A stretch of 64,000 nucleotides of DNA from JAWKIW01 sp046331175. GTDB lineage: Bacteria; Actinomycetota; Acidimicrobiia; Acidimicrobiales; Acidimicrobilacustridaceae. A program made the position numbers and the translations under genes. Below are positions 7,022-13,733 of this stretch, piece after piece (within the stretch, counting starts at the first letter, position 1; every line of letters begins with the position of its first letter). The notes beneath the pieces were generated by a model, which saw only the letters and a list, made by a program, of their open reading frames with translations, made no database searches and was not told where the DNA came from. The stretch lies in contig JAXLRI010000013.1 of the NCBI GenBank assembly GCA_046331175.1, positions 62,001-126,000 on the forward strand, read 5' to 3'.

Positions 7022-8194
7022 TCAGCGCCAGTAGCCGACGACGTCGACGATGACGTCGGCGCTGGACCCGGCCGGGACGTAGGCGGCGATGCGGGCCAGC
7101 ACGTCGACGGCGACGACCGCCTGGTTGGCGTTGACCTGGCCGGCCACGAACCAGTTGACGTTGGAGGTGCCGGGGTAGGGGATGCCGTTGCGGTACAGGG
7201 CCAGGAAGCCGTTGGCCGACGTGTTGACCACCGTGGCGTTGACGAGGACCGCGGTGCTGCCGATGGGCACGCCCGAGGCGTTGTTGGTGCACGAGATGGT
7301 GCGCGCGGTGGCGTTGGCGATGGGGCCCTTGGTCACGTTGTTCGGCGGGTTGTTGGGGCGCGAGTCGTAGACGCGGACCGGGGTGGGCAACACGGTGAAG
7401 GCCCCGGCGGTGGTGGGCCCCGACATCCGCCGCCAGGTGCCGGGGGTGCCGTCGGCGATGCTGAACCACAGGTCGCCGTCGATGTCGACCACCAGCTCGG
7501 CCTGCAGGTGGGCGTCGGCGCGCTCGGGAGCGGGGAGGCCACGCGGGGTCATGCGCAGGGGGGCCCGCACGCCGTTGGCGATGACGCCGAAGCTGCCGTC
7601 GGCGTTGCTGGAGAACACGCCGGCAGCGCCGTTGACCTTGTCGGTCAGGCCGTAGATGGCCGTGCTGAAGCGCGTCTTGGCGTAGCCGACGAGGGCGGCG
7701 TTCACCTGGAAGTCGGTGTCCTCGCGCACGATGAACGCGGGGTAGCTCGTCGCCCCACCCGCGTACACGAGGTCGGTGGGGCTGGTGGCGGTGGTGACCT
7801 GGCCGGCGGCGACGGGGTCGCCGTTGGCCGCCGCTGCCGGGCCGGCGGCGGCCAGCGTGGCGGCTCCGCCGGCCACGGCGCCGGCGGCGACCGCACCCAA
7901 CGAGCGCAGAGCGGCCCGCCGGTCGACGGAGGCGTCGGTGGACGAAGCGTCGGTGGACGAAGCGTCGGTGGACGAAGCGTCGGTGGACGTGCCGTCGGTG
8001 GACGAAGCGTCGGTGGACGAAGCGTCGGTGGACGAAGCGTCGGCGGAGGCCTCGGCCGGTGGGGCGACGGGGGGACCGGCGAGGCGAGCCTCCAGTGCCT
8101 CGATGCGCCGGCGCAGCGCCGCCAGCTCGTCGCCGGCGTCGGCGGTGGTGTCGGCGGCGGCGTTGCCGACGCGGTGCGCGTCCCCGTCGTCCAT
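7022..8194 (-). CDS. Exported protein paralogue with DASST repeats before the Tat motif
   Basis: A 390-residue paralogue of the protein at 5703-6794. A coiled coil spans residues 23-40 (ELAALRRRIEALEARLAG), then a five-residue DASST repeat occupies roughly 52-89, then a twin-arginine motif DRRAALRSLG with the RR at 92-93 and a hydrophobic Ala-rich stretch. The exported part carries GDLWFSIADGTPGTWRRMSGP and the C-terminal domain from VRVYDSRPNNPPN to VDVVGYWR, closely matching its neighbour. ATG at 8194 has GGGAGGG upstream. The repeat tract places an extended acidic linker between the coiled coil and the export signal. Likely a cell-surface protein; function unknown. Confidence 0.8.
   Translation of the reverse strand: MDDGDAHRVGNAAADTTADAGDELAALRRRIEALEARLAGPPVAPPAEASADASSTDASSTDASSTDGTSTDASSTDASSTDASSTDASVDRRAALRSLGAVAAGAVAGGAATLAAAGPAAAANGDPVAAGQVTTATSPTDLVYAGGATSYPAFIVREDTDFQVNAALVGYAKTRFSTAIYGLTDKVNGAAGVFSSNADGSFGVIANGVRAPLRMTPRGLPAPERADAHLQAELVVDIDGDLWFSIADGTPGTWRRMSGPTTAGAFTVLPTPVRVYDSRPNNPPNNVTKGPIANATARTISCTNNASGVPIGSTAVLVNATVVNTSANGFLALYRNGIPYPGTSNVNWFVAGQVNANQAVVAVDVLARIAAYVPAGSSADVIVDVVGYWR
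7928..8041. repeat. 15-bp tandem repeat encoding DASST
   Basis: About seven and a half direct copies of a 15-base unit (plus strand GCGTCGGTGGACGAA), one copy varied to encode DGTST. It lies inside the coding region at 7022-8194 and keeps frame. Units abut with no spacers, so it is a coding microsatellite and not a CRISPR array. Copy number is likely to vary between strains. Confidence 0.9.
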
Positions 8195-8266
8195 GGTGGC
8201 CCTCCCGTGTCGCGGTGGGGGCAGTCTCGCCCAACGGGGGCGGCGGTGCTGGGTGGACGGGACATG

Positions 8267-8280
8267 CGAACAGGCGTTCG
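8267..8280. promoter_or_regulatory. SOS box 1 (CGAAC-N4-GTTCG) upstream of dnaE2
   Basis: Perfect inverted repeat CGAACAGGCGTTCG, matching the core of the actinobacterial LexA operator (TCGAAC-N4-GTTCGA type). It begins 47 bases before the dnaE2 start codon. Together with box 2 it predicts LexA repression and DNA-damage induction. Confidence 0.85.
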
Positions 8281-8285
8281 ACAGA

Positions 8286-8299
8286 CGAACGGACGTTCG
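8286..8299. promoter_or_regulatory. SOS box 2 (CGAAC-N4-GTTCG) abutting the dnaE2 -10
   Basis: Second perfect CGAAC-GGAC-GTTCG repeat, five bases after box 1. The hexamer TACCGT at 8301-8306 follows directly and lies seven bases before the GTG at 8314. LexA bound here would cover the promoter core. Confidence 0.85.
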
Positions 8300-8313
8300 C
8301 TACCGTCGGTCGG

Positions 8314-11300
8314 GTGAGCTGGTTCAACCCCCCGGTGCCGTGGTCCGAGATCGAACGACGCCTGTCCGACCGACCGCAGACCGGCGCCGTTGGGTCCGAC
8401 GACGATCTGTCCGCCGCTCGTCCGGCTGCTCGTCCCGGCGATCGTCGCGGCGATCATCCGGGTGCTCGTCCCGGCGTCCCCGGGCGGGCCGATCCGGTCC
8501 CGCCCGGCGCCGACGGTGGCGACAGCCCCGCCTGGTCGCGCCACCGGGCGCCGTACCGGCCACCGGCCCGGTCGGGGGGCCGCTCCCGGGGCGGTCCGGC
8601 CTACGCCGAGCTGCACTGCCACACCTGCTTCTCGTTCCTCGATGGTGCGTCCCACCCCGAAGAGCTGGCCGAGGAGGCCGATCGGCTGGGGCTCGAGGCC
8701 CTGGCCGTCACCGACCACGACGGCTTCTACGGCGTGGTCCGCTTCGCCGAGGCCGCCCGGGCGCTCGGCCTGCCGACGGTGTTCGGCGCCGAGCTCACCC
8801 TCGGGCGCACCACGCCCCAGCTCGGCGTGGCCGACCCCGGGGTCGCCGAACCCGGCGCGCCGAGCGCCCCGCGGCGCACCCGGGCCCGCGGGGCGCCGGT
8901 GGCCGCCGGCGACGCCGGGCCTCGGGCCGGTGGCGTCGATCGTGGCGACCGGCTCGGCGGCGAGACCCACCTCGTCGTGCTGGCGCGCGACCCGCGCGGG
9001 TACGCCCTGCTCGGCCGGGCCATCACCGAGGCCCAGCTGCGGGGCGAGAAGGGGGCGCCGCGCTCCTCGCTGGCCGACCTGGCCGCCATCGGCGGCACCG
9101 GGGCCACCCCCGGCTCGGGCGATCGCGACCACTGGTTGGTCCTCACCGGCTGCCGCAAGGGGGCCGTGCCGCGAGCGCTGGTCGACGCCGGTCCGGCGGC
9201 GGCCGAGCACGAGCTGCGCCGGCTGGTCGACGTGTTCGGGCCCGCCAACGTGGCCGTCGAGCTGTGGGACCACGGCGACCCGCTCGACTCGGCCCGCAAC
9301 GACGCCCTGGCCGAGCTGGCGGTGCGCGTCGGTGTCGACGTGGTGGCCACCAACAACGTCCACTACGCCACCCCCGCCCGCCGGCCGCTGGCCACCGCCC
9401 TGGCCGCGGTGCGGGCCCGTCGCAGCCTCGACGAGATCGACGGCTGGCTGCCGGCGGCTGCCGGTGCCCACCTGCGCTCGGGGGCCGAGCAGGCCCGCCG
9501 CTTCGCCCGCTACCCCGGCGTCGTCGAGCGGGCCGCCGACCTCGGCCGGGCCTGCGCCTTCGACCTGTCGCTGGTCGCCCCGAGCCTGCCGCCGTTCCCC
9601 TGTCCGGTGGGCCACGACGAGATGTCGTGGCTGCGCCAGGTCACCGAGCAGGGGGCCGAGCGCCGCTACGGCCGCCGCGGCCAGGAGCGGGTGCCGGGTG
9701 CCTACGCCCAGATCGACCACGAGCTGGCCCTGGTCGACCAGCTCGGGTTCCCCGGCTACTTCCTCGTCGTGTGGGACCTCGTCGAGTTCTGCCGCCGCTC
9801 GAACATCTACTGCCAGGGCCGTGGGTCGGCCGCCAACTCGGCGGTCTGCTACGCGCTCGGCATCACCAACGCCGACGCCGTCTCGCTCGGGCTGCTGTTC
9901 GAGCGGTTCCTGTCACCCGAGCGCGACGGGCCGCCCGACATCGACATCGACATCGAGTCCAACCGCCGCGAGGAGGTCATCCAGTACGTCTACGACCGCC
10001 ACGGCCGCACCTATGCCGCCCAGGTCGCCAACGTCATCACCTACCGGGCCAAGTCGGCGGTGCGCGACATGGCCAAGGCCCTCGGCTACGCGCCGGGCCA
10101 GCAGGACGCCTGGTCCAAGCAGCTCGACCGCTGGTCGGGCCTGGCCGGCCAGGTCGCCGAGGTGCGGGGGCCCGGCCGGGTGGCCGTGCCGGGGGTCCAG
10201 GGTCAGGTCGACGACGCCGATCGGGCCGACGACGAGCGCGATCCCCGGGGCCCGGCGCCCGAGCCGTCGCCGGCTTGGCAGGCCTGGGGCGGCGCCGACG
10301 GCGCCGGAGGGTCTGGCGCCGAGCACCCGCTGGCCGGGATCCCGCCGGCGGTCCTCGACCTGGCGGTGCAGGTGGAGGACTTCCCCCGCCACCTCGGCAT
10401 CCACTCCGGCGGCATGGTCATGTGCGACCGGCCGGTGGGCGAGGTGTGCCCCGTCGAGTGGGCCCGCATGGAGGGCCGCAGCGTCCTGCAGTGGGACAAG
10501 GACGACTGCGCGGCGGTGGGGCTGGTGAAGTTCGACCTGCTCGGCCTCGGCATGCTCACCGCCCTGCACGGCGCCGTCGACCTGGTCGCCGACGCCCACG
10601 GCGTCGAGGTCGAGCTGGCCACCATCCCCCAGGACGACGCCGTGTACGACATGCTCTGCGAGGCCGACTCGGTGGGCGTGTTCCAGGTGGAGAGCCGGGC
10701 CCAGATGGCCACGCTGCCCCGGCTGCGGCCCCGCACCTTCTACGACCTCGTGGTCGAGGTGGCCCTCATCCGTCCCGGTCCCATCCAGGGCGGCTCGGTG
10801 CACCCCTACATCCGGCGCCGCAACGGCCAGGAGCCGGTCACCTACCTGCACCCCCTCCTCGAGCCGGCCCTGGCCAAGACCCTCGGCGTGCCGCTGTTCC
10901 AGGAGCAGCTGATGCAGCTGGCCATCGACGTGGCCGGCTTCACCCCGGCCGAGGCCGACCAGCTGCGCCAGGCGATGGGGTCCAAGCGCAGCCAGGCCCG
11001 CATGCAGCGCCTGCGCGAGCGCCTCTACGAGGGCATGGCCGCCAACGGCATCACCGGCGAGGTGGCCGACCAGATCTACGACAAGCTGGCCGCCTTCGCG
11101 AACTACGGCTTCCCCGAGAGCCACTCGGTGTCGTTCGCCTACCTCGTGTACGCCAGCTCGTGGATCAAGCGGTACTTCCCGGCCGCCTTCTGCGCCGCCC
11201 TGCTCGACGCCCAGCCCATGGGCTTCTACTCGCCGCACTCGCTGGTGCAGGACGCCGAGCGGCACGGGGTCACCGTGCACACCCCCGACCTCGCCGCCTC

Positions 11301-12138
11301 GGGGTCGGGGGCCCTGTTGGTGTGGGACGGCCCCTCGTGCGAGGCCGCCCGGGTCGAGGCCCGCCCGCGGCACCCGTCGGCGGCGCTGCCCACCGGCGGG
11401 GTGATCCCGCCCCAGCCGGCGGTGCGGCTGGGGCTCGGCTCGGTCCGGGGGCTCGGCCGCGAGCTGGCCGAGCGGATCGTCCTCGAGCGCGACACCCGCG
11501 GGCCCTACCTCGACATGGAGGACCTCAAGCGCCGCATCCCCGAGCTCACCCTGCCCCAGCTCGAGGCGCTGGCCACCGCCGGCGCCTTCGGCTGCTTCCG
11601 CGGCCCCGACGGGGCGCCGCTCGACCGCCGGCGGGCGCTGTGGGTGGCCGGGGCCGTGGCCCAGGCGGGGGAGGGGCGCCTGCCCGGCATCGTCACCGGG
11701 GTGGAGGCGCCGCCCCTGCCCGGGCTCAGCCGTCCCGAGGAGGCCACCGCCGACCTGTGGGCCACCGGGGTCGCCCCCGACGGCCACCCCACCCGGTTCC
11801 TGCGGGCCGACCTCGATCGCCTCGGCGTGGTCGCCGCCACCGATCTCCCCGGCGTGCCCAGCGGGTCGCGGGTGCTGGTGGCCGGCGTGGTCACCCACCG
11901 CCAGCGCCCCGCGACCGCCGGGGGCACCACCTTCGTCAACCTCGAGGACGAGACCGGCCTCATCAACGTCGTCTGCTCCAAGGGCTGCTGGTCCCGCTAC
12001 CGCACCGTGGCCCGGGGGGCACCCGCCCTGCTGGTGCGGGGCCGCCTCGAGCAGGCCGAGGGCGTGGTCAACGTGGTCGCCGACAAGCTCGAGCCCCTGC
12101 CCGTGGTCGCATCCACGGCCTCCCGCGACTTCCGCTGA
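8314..12138 (+). CDS. dnaE2: Error-prone DNA polymerase DnaE2 (ImuC)
   Basis: A 1274-residue C-family polymerase alpha subunit of the DnaE2/ImuC type used in mutagenic translesion synthesis. The GTG at 8314 begins SWFNPPVPWSEIERRL, the typical DnaE2 opening. The PHP domain starts near residue 97 (AELHCHTCFSFLDGASH). The catalytic palm has PDIDIDIES near residues 540-548, and SVGVFQVESRAQM lies near 785. The C-terminal OB-fold region includes TFVNLEDETGLINVVC. Two parts look extra relative to mycobacterial DnaE2: a low-complexity Arg/Pro/Gly N-terminal stretch of about 70 residues and an acidic/Gly-rich insert at about 616-673. Two SOS boxes and a leaderless-type TACCGT lie upstream. The usual partners imuA' and imuB are not adjacent. 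Confidence 0.96.
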   Translation: MSWFNPPVPWSEIERRLSDRPQTGAVGSDDDLSAARPAARPGDRRGDHPGARPGVPGRADPVPPGADGGDSPAWSRHRAPYRPPARSGGRSRGGPAYAELHCHTCFSFLDGASHPEELAEEADRLGLEALAVTDHDGFYGVVRFAEAARALGLPTVFGAELTLGRTTPQLGVADPGVAEPGAPSAPRRTRARGAPVAAGDAGPRAGGVDRGDRLGGETHLVVLARDPRGYALLGRAITEAQLRGEKGAPRSSLADLAAIGGTGATPGSGDRDHWLVLTGCRKGAVPRALVDAGPAAAEHELRRLVDVFGPANVAVELWDHGDPLDSARNDALAELAVRVGVDVVATNNVHYATPARRPLATALAAVRARRSLDEIDGWLPAAAGAHLRSGAEQARRFARYPGVVERAADLGRACAFDLSLVAPSLPPFPCPVGHDEMSWLRQVTEQGAERRYGRRGQERVPGAYAQIDHELALVDQLGFPGYFLVVWDLVEFCRRSNIYCQGRGSAANSAVCYALGITNADAVSLGLLFERFLSPERDGPPDIDIDIESNRREEVIQYVYDRHGRTYAAQVANVITYRAKSAVRDMAKALGYAPGQQDAWSKQLDRWSGLAGQVAEVRGPGRVAVPGVQGQVDDADRADDERDPRGPAPEPSPAWQAWGGADGAGGSGAEHPLAGIPPAVLDLAVQVEDFPRHLGIHSGGMVMCDRPVGEVCPVEWARMEGRSVLQWDKDDCAAVGLVKFDLLGLGMLTALHGAVDLVADAHGVEVELATIPQDDAVYDMLCEADSVGVFQVESRAQMATLPRLRPRTFYDLVVEVALIRPGPIQGGSVHPYIRRRNGQEPVTYLHPLLEPALAKTLGVPLFQEQLMQLAIDVAGFTPAEADQLRQAMGSKRSQARMQRLRERLYEGMAANGITGEVADQIYDKLAAFANYGFPESHSVSFAYLVYASSWIKRYFPAAFCAALLDAQPMGFYSPHSLVQDAERHGVTVHTPDLAASGSGALLVWDGPSCEAARVEARPRHPSAALPTGGVIPPQPAVRLGLGSVRGLGRELAERIVLERDTRGPYLDMEDLKRRIPELTLPQLEALATAGAFGCFRGPDGAPLDRRRALWVAGAVAQAGEGRLPGIVTGVEAPPLPGLSRPEEATADLWATGVAPDGHPTRFLRADLDRLGVVAATDLPGVPSGSRVLVAGVVTHRQRPATAGGTTFVNLEDETGLINVVCSKGCWSRYRTVARGAPALLVRGRLEQAEGVVNVVADKLEPLPVVASTASRDFR

Positions 12139-12158
12139 GGGGCCTCGCCGTGAGAAGT

Positions 12159-12198
12159 CTTGGAATCAAGAGAAAAAGCCTTGACTCCAAGATACTTG
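12159..12198. promoter_or_regulatory. Repeated CTTG/CAAG dyads over a promoter, candidate MarR operator
   Basis: CTTGGAATCAAG at 12159-12170 and CTTGACTCCAAG at 12180-12191 are each CTTG-N4-CAAG dyads and are near-perfect reverse complements of each other; a further CAAG-N3-CTTG dyad runs 12188-12198. TTGACT at 12181-12186 could be a -35 element, with TAGAGA at 12202-12207 as the -10. The segment is markedly AT-rich for this genome. It precedes a two-gene unit containing a MarR-family regulator, so autoregulation is likely. Confidence 0.6.
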
Positions 12199-12246
12199 AG
12201 GTAGAGAGTGATGCCACCAGACCAACCCAGCCCAGGGGGAGCACCC

Positions 12247-12549
12247 ATGACCACCGCCATCGTCCAGCACACCGTCGCCGACTACGACACCTGGAAGGCC
12301 GCCTACGACCAGCACGAGAGCGCCCGTCGCGCCCACGGCGCCACCAGCGCCAGCGTGCACCGCGTCGCCGGGTCCGACACCGTCGACATCGTCGTCCTCA
12401 TCGAGTTCCCCGACGCCGGGTCCGCCCAGGCCTTCCTCTCCGATGCCAGCCTGAAGGAGGCCATGATGAACGCCGGCGTGCAGGGCCCGCCGCAGATCAG
12501 CATCGTCGAGGAGGCCGAGGTGGTCGAGTACGCGGGAGCCAGCGCCTGA
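12247..12549 (+). CDS. Small ferredoxin-like-fold protein, monooxygenase-like
   Basis: A 100-residue protein with the sequence pattern of small alpha/beta dimeric-barrel proteins (antibiotic-monooxygenase or cyclase-like): a first strand TTAIVQHTVADYDTWKAAYD, a helix, a strand SVHRVAGSDTVDIVVLIEF, and a helix containing DAGSAQAFLSDASLKEAM. The ATG at 12247 has GGGGAG seven bases upstream; an in-frame ATG 39 bases earlier lacks a binding site. It sits behind the CTTG/CAAG operator candidate and just before a MarR regulator gene, suggesting that the regulator controls its expression in response to a small molecule. No catalytic residues can be assigned. Confidence 0.75.
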   Translation: MTTAIVQHTVADYDTWKAAYDQHESARRAHGATSASVHRVAGSDTVDIVVLIEFPDAGSAQAFLSDASLKEAMMNAGVQGPPQISIVEEAEVVEYAGASA

Positions 12550-12570
12550 GCCCGCAACCCAGGTCGAGCA

Positions 12571-12605
12571 AGCGAAGGCGTCCGCCCGAGGCGGACGCCT
12601 TCGCT
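12571..12605. terminator. Long hairpin, 16-bp perfect stem with 3-base loop
   Basis: Arms 12571-12586 and 12590-12605 are perfect reverse complements (AGCGAAGGCGTCCGCC and its complement) around loop CGA. It begins 22 bases after the stop of 12247-12549 and lies inside the frame that would hold the N-terminus of the MarR protein. It may terminate or attenuate transcription into the regulator gene. Confidence 0.7.
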
Positions 12606-12662
12606 CGCGAGTACCCCGACGGTCGCTTCGGCACCACCGACCTCGCCCGTCGCCTCGAGCGA

Positions 12663-13148
12663 GTGGGCGACCAGGTGACCGCCGCCATCGGCGAGGTCTT
12701 CGGCGCCCGGGGGCTGTCCCACGCCGCCGGCAACCTGCTCGCCGTCATCGAGGGGGCCGGTGGGCCCGTCACCGCCGGCCAGGCGGCCGAGGCCATGCAC
12801 ATCACCAGCGGCTCGATGACGAGCCTGGTCGACACGCTCGAGGGCAAGGGCCTCCTGCAGCGGTTCCCCGATCCGTCCGATCGTCGCCGCGTCCTGCTCG
12901 ACGTCACCCCCGAGGCCGAGGCGCTGCTCGACGAGGTGCTCCCGCAGGTGGTGGTGCGGGCCCGTCAGCTGGCCACCCACCTGTCCGACGACGAGATCGT
13001 CCAGCTGCTCGCGCTGCTCGACAAGGTGGAGGCGGGCGTGGCCGACCGATCCGACCCCGAGGCACCGAGCGGGCGCCGGCGGCCGACCACGCTGCAGGCC
13101 GAGCGGGCGCCGGACGGACGGCGCCTCCCCGTCGACGGCCCGGGCTGA
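12663..13148 (+). CDS. MarR-family transcriptional regulator, start uncertain
   Basis: A MarR-type winged-helix repressor: recognition helix region AEAMHITSGSMTSLVDTLEGKGLLQR followed by the wing DPSDRRRVLLDVTPEAEALL. The family's first helix appears to begin upstream (TTDLARRLERVGDQV), but no ATG, GTG or TTG occurs in frame between the preceding gene and the GTG at 12663. Starting at that GTG gives 161 residues but cuts helix 1 and has no convincing ribosome binding site. A CTG overlapping the previous stop (CTGA at 12546-12549) is in frame and would supply a full helix 1. The C-terminus has an Arg/Pro-rich tail of about 25 residues. Likely represses the upstream promoter. Confidence 0.8.
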   Translation: MGDQVTAAIGEVFGARGLSHAAGNLLAVIEGAGGPVTAGQAAEAMHITSGSMTSLVDTLEGKGLLQRFPDPSDRRRVLLDVTPEAEALLDEVLPQVVVRARQLATHLSDDEIVQLLALLDKVEAGVADRSDPEAPSGRRRPTTLQAERAPDGRRLPVDGPG

Positions 13149-13154
13149 CGTCGG

Positions 13155-13180
13155 CACCGGCGGCCTCGGCGCCGCCGGTG
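13155..13180. terminator. Hairpin after the MarR gene, 10-bp stem
   Basis: Arms 13155-13164 (CACCGGCGGC) and 13171-13180 pair perfectly around a six-base loop, starting seven bases after the MarR stop codon. No U tract. Confidence 0.5.
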
Positions 13181-13235
13181 TCGCACCCGCCGCCTAGCAT
13201 GCCGCCCGGCGGATCGCCGACCGGGAGGACGACCC

Positions 13236-13733
13236 ATGACGCCCGACGACCTCGTCGAGCTCGAGCTCATCAAGCGGGTCAAGTACCGCTACATGCGCGC
13301 CATCGACCAGAAGCGGTGGGACGACCTGGCCGAGGTCTTCACCGACGACGCGGTGGCCGAGTACTCCGGTGGCAAGTACCGCTACGAGGGCCGCGAGGCG
13401 ATCGTCGACTTCCTCCGCACCAACATGGGCGCCGAGACGTTCCACTCGGCCCACCGGGTGCACCAGCCCGAGATCGATCTCACGTCGCCCACCACCGGGG
13501 TGGGCACCTGGGCCATGGACGACGTCGTGGTCATGACCGACTGGGACCTCACCGTGCAGGGCGCGGCCTTCTACGAGGACGAGTACCGCAAGGTCGACGG
13601 GGCCTGGCGCATCAGCCGCACGGGCTACAAGCGCACGTACGAGGAGCTGGTGCCGCGAGCGTCCATCGCCGGCATCCAGCTCACCGCCAGCTGGTGGTCC
13701 ACCGGCGGCCAGAGCTCCCTGGAGGTGCAGTGA
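13236..13733 (+). CDS. NTF2-like (SnoaL family) protein
   Basis: A 165-residue NTF2/SnoaL-fold protein. The opening LVELELIKRVKYRYMRAIDQKRWDDLAEVFTDDA is the classic helix-strand entry to the cone-shaped fold; later strands include TWAMDDVVVM and AFYEDEYRKVDGAWRISRTGYKRTY. Relatives are hydratases, isomerases or dehydratases and several unknowns; the active residues cannot be assigned with confidence. ATG at 13236 has GGGAGG nine bases upstream, and TAGCAT at 13194-13199 is a possible -10. Its stop shares one base with the start of the lipase gene (TGATG), so the two are probably co-transcribed and coupled. Confidence 0.85.
   Translation: MTPDDLVELELIKRVKYRYMRAIDQKRWDDLAEVFTDDAVAEYSGGKYRYEGREAIVDFLRTNMGAETFHSAHRVHQPEIDLTSPTTGVGTWAMDDVVVMTDWDLTVQGAAFYEDEYRKVDGAWRISRTGYKRTYEELVPRASIAGIQLTASWWSTGGQSSLEVQ

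Noticed and set aside
7928..8041. Possible CRISPR array.
   Set aside because: Units abut without spacers, keep reading frame and encode DASST; no cas genes nearby. The same applies to 26796-27110 and 39381-39440.
12208..12246. Earlier ATG at 12208 as the start of the small monooxygenase-like protein.
   Set aside because: It lies inside the promoter/operator segment and lacks a ribosome binding site, whereas ATG 12247 has GGGGAG at good spacing.
7776..13148. A very long open plus-strand frame of about 1790 codons across dnaE2 and the exported-protein gene.
   Set aside because: It is an off-frame shadow of dnaE2 with Arg/Pro/Ala-rich non-protein composition; only its last part (MarR, from about 12600) is real coding sequence.
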